Shown here in pieces: positions 7,467 through 7,784 of a DNA stretch of 7,784 nt. This stretch comes from DASVDE01 sp035558955 (GTDB lineage: Bacteria; Actinomycetota; Thermoleophilia; Solirubrobacterales; 70-9): the NCBI GenBank assembly GCA_035558955.1, contig DATMBX010000039.1, positions 1 through 7,784 on the forward strand, in the 5' to 3' direction. The translations under genes were made by a program, and so were the position numbers. How positions within the stretch are numbered: the first letter of the stretch is position 1; each line of letters starts with the position of its first letter. Under the pieces are notes generated by a model. That model was given only the letters and a program-made list of their open reading frames with translations, made no database searches and had not been told where the DNA came from.

Positions 7467-7490
7467 AGTGTGTCAAGGCGTTGTCACACT
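7467..7490. promoter_or_regulatory. Operator-like imperfect 24-bp dyad
   Basis: AGTGTG at 7467-7472 and CACACT at 7485-7490 are exact reverse complements. After one T-T mismatch on each side, CAA (7474-7476) pairs with TTG (7481-7483) around GGCG. The dyad contains TTGACA on the minus strand (7476-7471), but no acceptable -10 lies 16-18 bases downstream. The size and symmetry fit a dimeric repressor site; the binding protein is unknown. Confidence 0.35.
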
Positions 7491-7510
7491 ACTTAAAGGC
7501 TGGTTAACGA

Positions 7511-7574
7511 GATAACGGTGTGATTCGCGCAAGGCAAAGCACACCCTTCGGGTATTTGCTCAGAACCCGTTATC
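7511..7574 (-). other. Possible three-way-junction structured RNA
   Basis: On the minus strand, 33 bases after the paralogue's stop, a 64-base segment folds on paper into three helices. P1 is GATAAC (7574-7569) with GTTATC (7516-7511), extendable by a G-U pair at 7575/7510. P2 is GGGT (7568-7565) with ACCC (7553-7550) around an 11-base loop. After a GAAG linker, P3 is GGTGTG (7545-7540) with CACACC (7522-7517), then one mismatch, then TTTGC (7538-7534) with GCGAA (7528-7524) around CTTGC. Two G-U pairs form only on the minus strand; on the plus strand they become C-A or A-C mismatches, which favours minus-strand transcription. I match it to no known riboswitch. It could be a 3'-untranslated-region element or terminator-like fold. 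Confidence 0.45.
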
Positions 7575-7606
7575 CAAATGTGATCAGCGCGTAGTGCGGA
7601 GTGACT

Positions 7607-7784
7607 TCACTGGTTCTGACGTCCCTTCCCCCCACGCCTCCCCCGCTTCCCCCCACGCCTTCTCTTCGGGCACTTGGCCACCATCCTCGGCCGCTCGCGG
7701 TAGGTGTCGCCGTTGTGGGCGGTGTATCTGACGGTGGCGCGGTAGGTGCGGGCGCAGATGTCGCGGCTGTTGACGAGCAGGCCC
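7607..7784 (-). CDS. C-terminal end of a paralogous large exported repeat protein (runs off right edge)
   Basis: The frame enters at the right edge (first complete codon 7783-7781) and runs 58 codons to TGA at 7609-7607. It reads GLLVNSRDICARTYRATVRY, then continues to AHNGDTYRERPRMVAKC and ends in a Lys/Arg/Gly-rich tail. The motif GLLVNSRD-x-C is one I recall from the C-terminus of the same Thermoleophilia family as the gene at the left edge. The two Cys are 28 residues apart, matching the 28-35 spacing of the last two Cys of each module in that gene. This is not the end of the left-edge gene: joining the window ends would be out of frame and would drop most of the fourth module. It is therefore a second family member, upstream in transcription order. 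Its start and length lie outside the window. Confidence 0.8.
   Translation of the reverse strand, partial: GLLVNSRDICARTYRATVRYTAHNGDTYRERPRMVAKCPKRRRGGKRGRRGGKGRQNQ
7625..7660 (-). repeat. Two-copy 15-bp direct repeat in the basic tail
   Basis: CTTCCCCCCACGCCT occurs at 7625-7639 and again at 7646-7660, a 21-base period equal to seven codons. It encodes the repeated RRGGK of the C-terminal tail. It looks like a short in-frame duplication that lengthens a positively charged end. Confidence 0.75.

Larger units (their letters stand above)
7280..7606. other. Gene-free stretch between paralogue end and 228-aa gene
   Basis: I see no supportable coding sequence here. Short open frames on both strands lack a ribosome binding site or family resemblance. 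The stretch holds the structured element at 7511-7574, the dyad at 7467-7490 and the leader hairpin at 7289-7304. The only promoter-like matches for the 228-aa gene are weak: TTAGCT, then 18 bases, then TATTCA, about 40-80 bases before the start. I therefore do not call a promoter. The composition is visibly less GC-rich than the large genes. Confidence 0.6.

Noticed and set aside
7448..7476. Sigma-70-type promoter from TTGACA at 7476-7471 on the minus strand
   Set aside because: The hexamers 17-18 bases downstream (AGAACC, GAACCT) do not resemble a -10 box.
7511..7574. TPP riboswitch, because CTGAG and TACCC occur close together
   Set aside because: The other conserved parts (GAACCTGAT-like and the GGATAATGCC region in the right place) are absent, and it lies after a stop, far from the next start.
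7511..7574. Integron attC site, because GATAAC/GTTATC flank a folded region
   Set aside because: The ends do not fit the RYYYAAC/GTTRRRY core, and the interior branches into two hairpins rather than one imperfect hairpin.
1..7784. Window as a closed circle, with the left-edge gene finishing at the right edge
   Set aside because: Joining base 1 to base 7784 puts the two frames out of register, and most of the fourth module would be missing.

Overview
The window looks like chromosomal DNA from a very GC-rich actinobacterium, most likely class Thermoleophilia (Solirubrobacterales or relatives). This placement rests on my memory of three secreted protein families that occur in many copies in those genomes; no search was run. 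Every gene I can support is on the minus strand, so transcription runs from the right edge to the left edge. All are predicted secreted or surface proteins. I see no RNA gene, transposase, CRISPR array or metabolic gene.

Layout in transcription order: (1) At 7607-7784 is the C-terminal 58 residues of a large secreted protein of the same family as the left-edge gene. (2) At 7280-7606 is a 327-base gene-free stretch holding a possible three-way-junction RNA just after that stop, an operator-like dyad, and a hairpin overlapping the next gene's ribosome binding site. (3) At 6593-7279 is a 228-residue exported protein of a small Cys-rich family, lower in GC than its neighbours. (4) At 6324-6592 is a spacer with a perfect 14-bp hairpin after that gene, then a purine-rich leader with five AGGGA motifs and a small hairpin. 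(5) At 2259-6323 is a 1354-residue surface protein with an NHL propeller, a fibronectin-III-like domain, a TolB/PD40-like propeller and a Cys-bracketed basic helical tail. (6) At 1-2256 are the first 752 residues of a large exported protein starting 2 bases after the previous stop, so the two are almost certainly co-translated.

The left-edge protein is built from a repeating module of about 220 residues. All twelve cysteines after its signal peptide fall into three sets of four with nearly constant spacing, and a fourth module begins at the window edge. The two cysteines in the right-edge fragment show the spacing of the last two of such a set, so that fragment looks like the end of a paralogue's last module. 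The window may therefore lie in a cluster of repeated cell-surface gene units. How the proteins cooperate is unknown; a co-produced propeller protein plus a disulfide-rich repeat protein suggests a surface complex or adhesin-like layer, which is inference.
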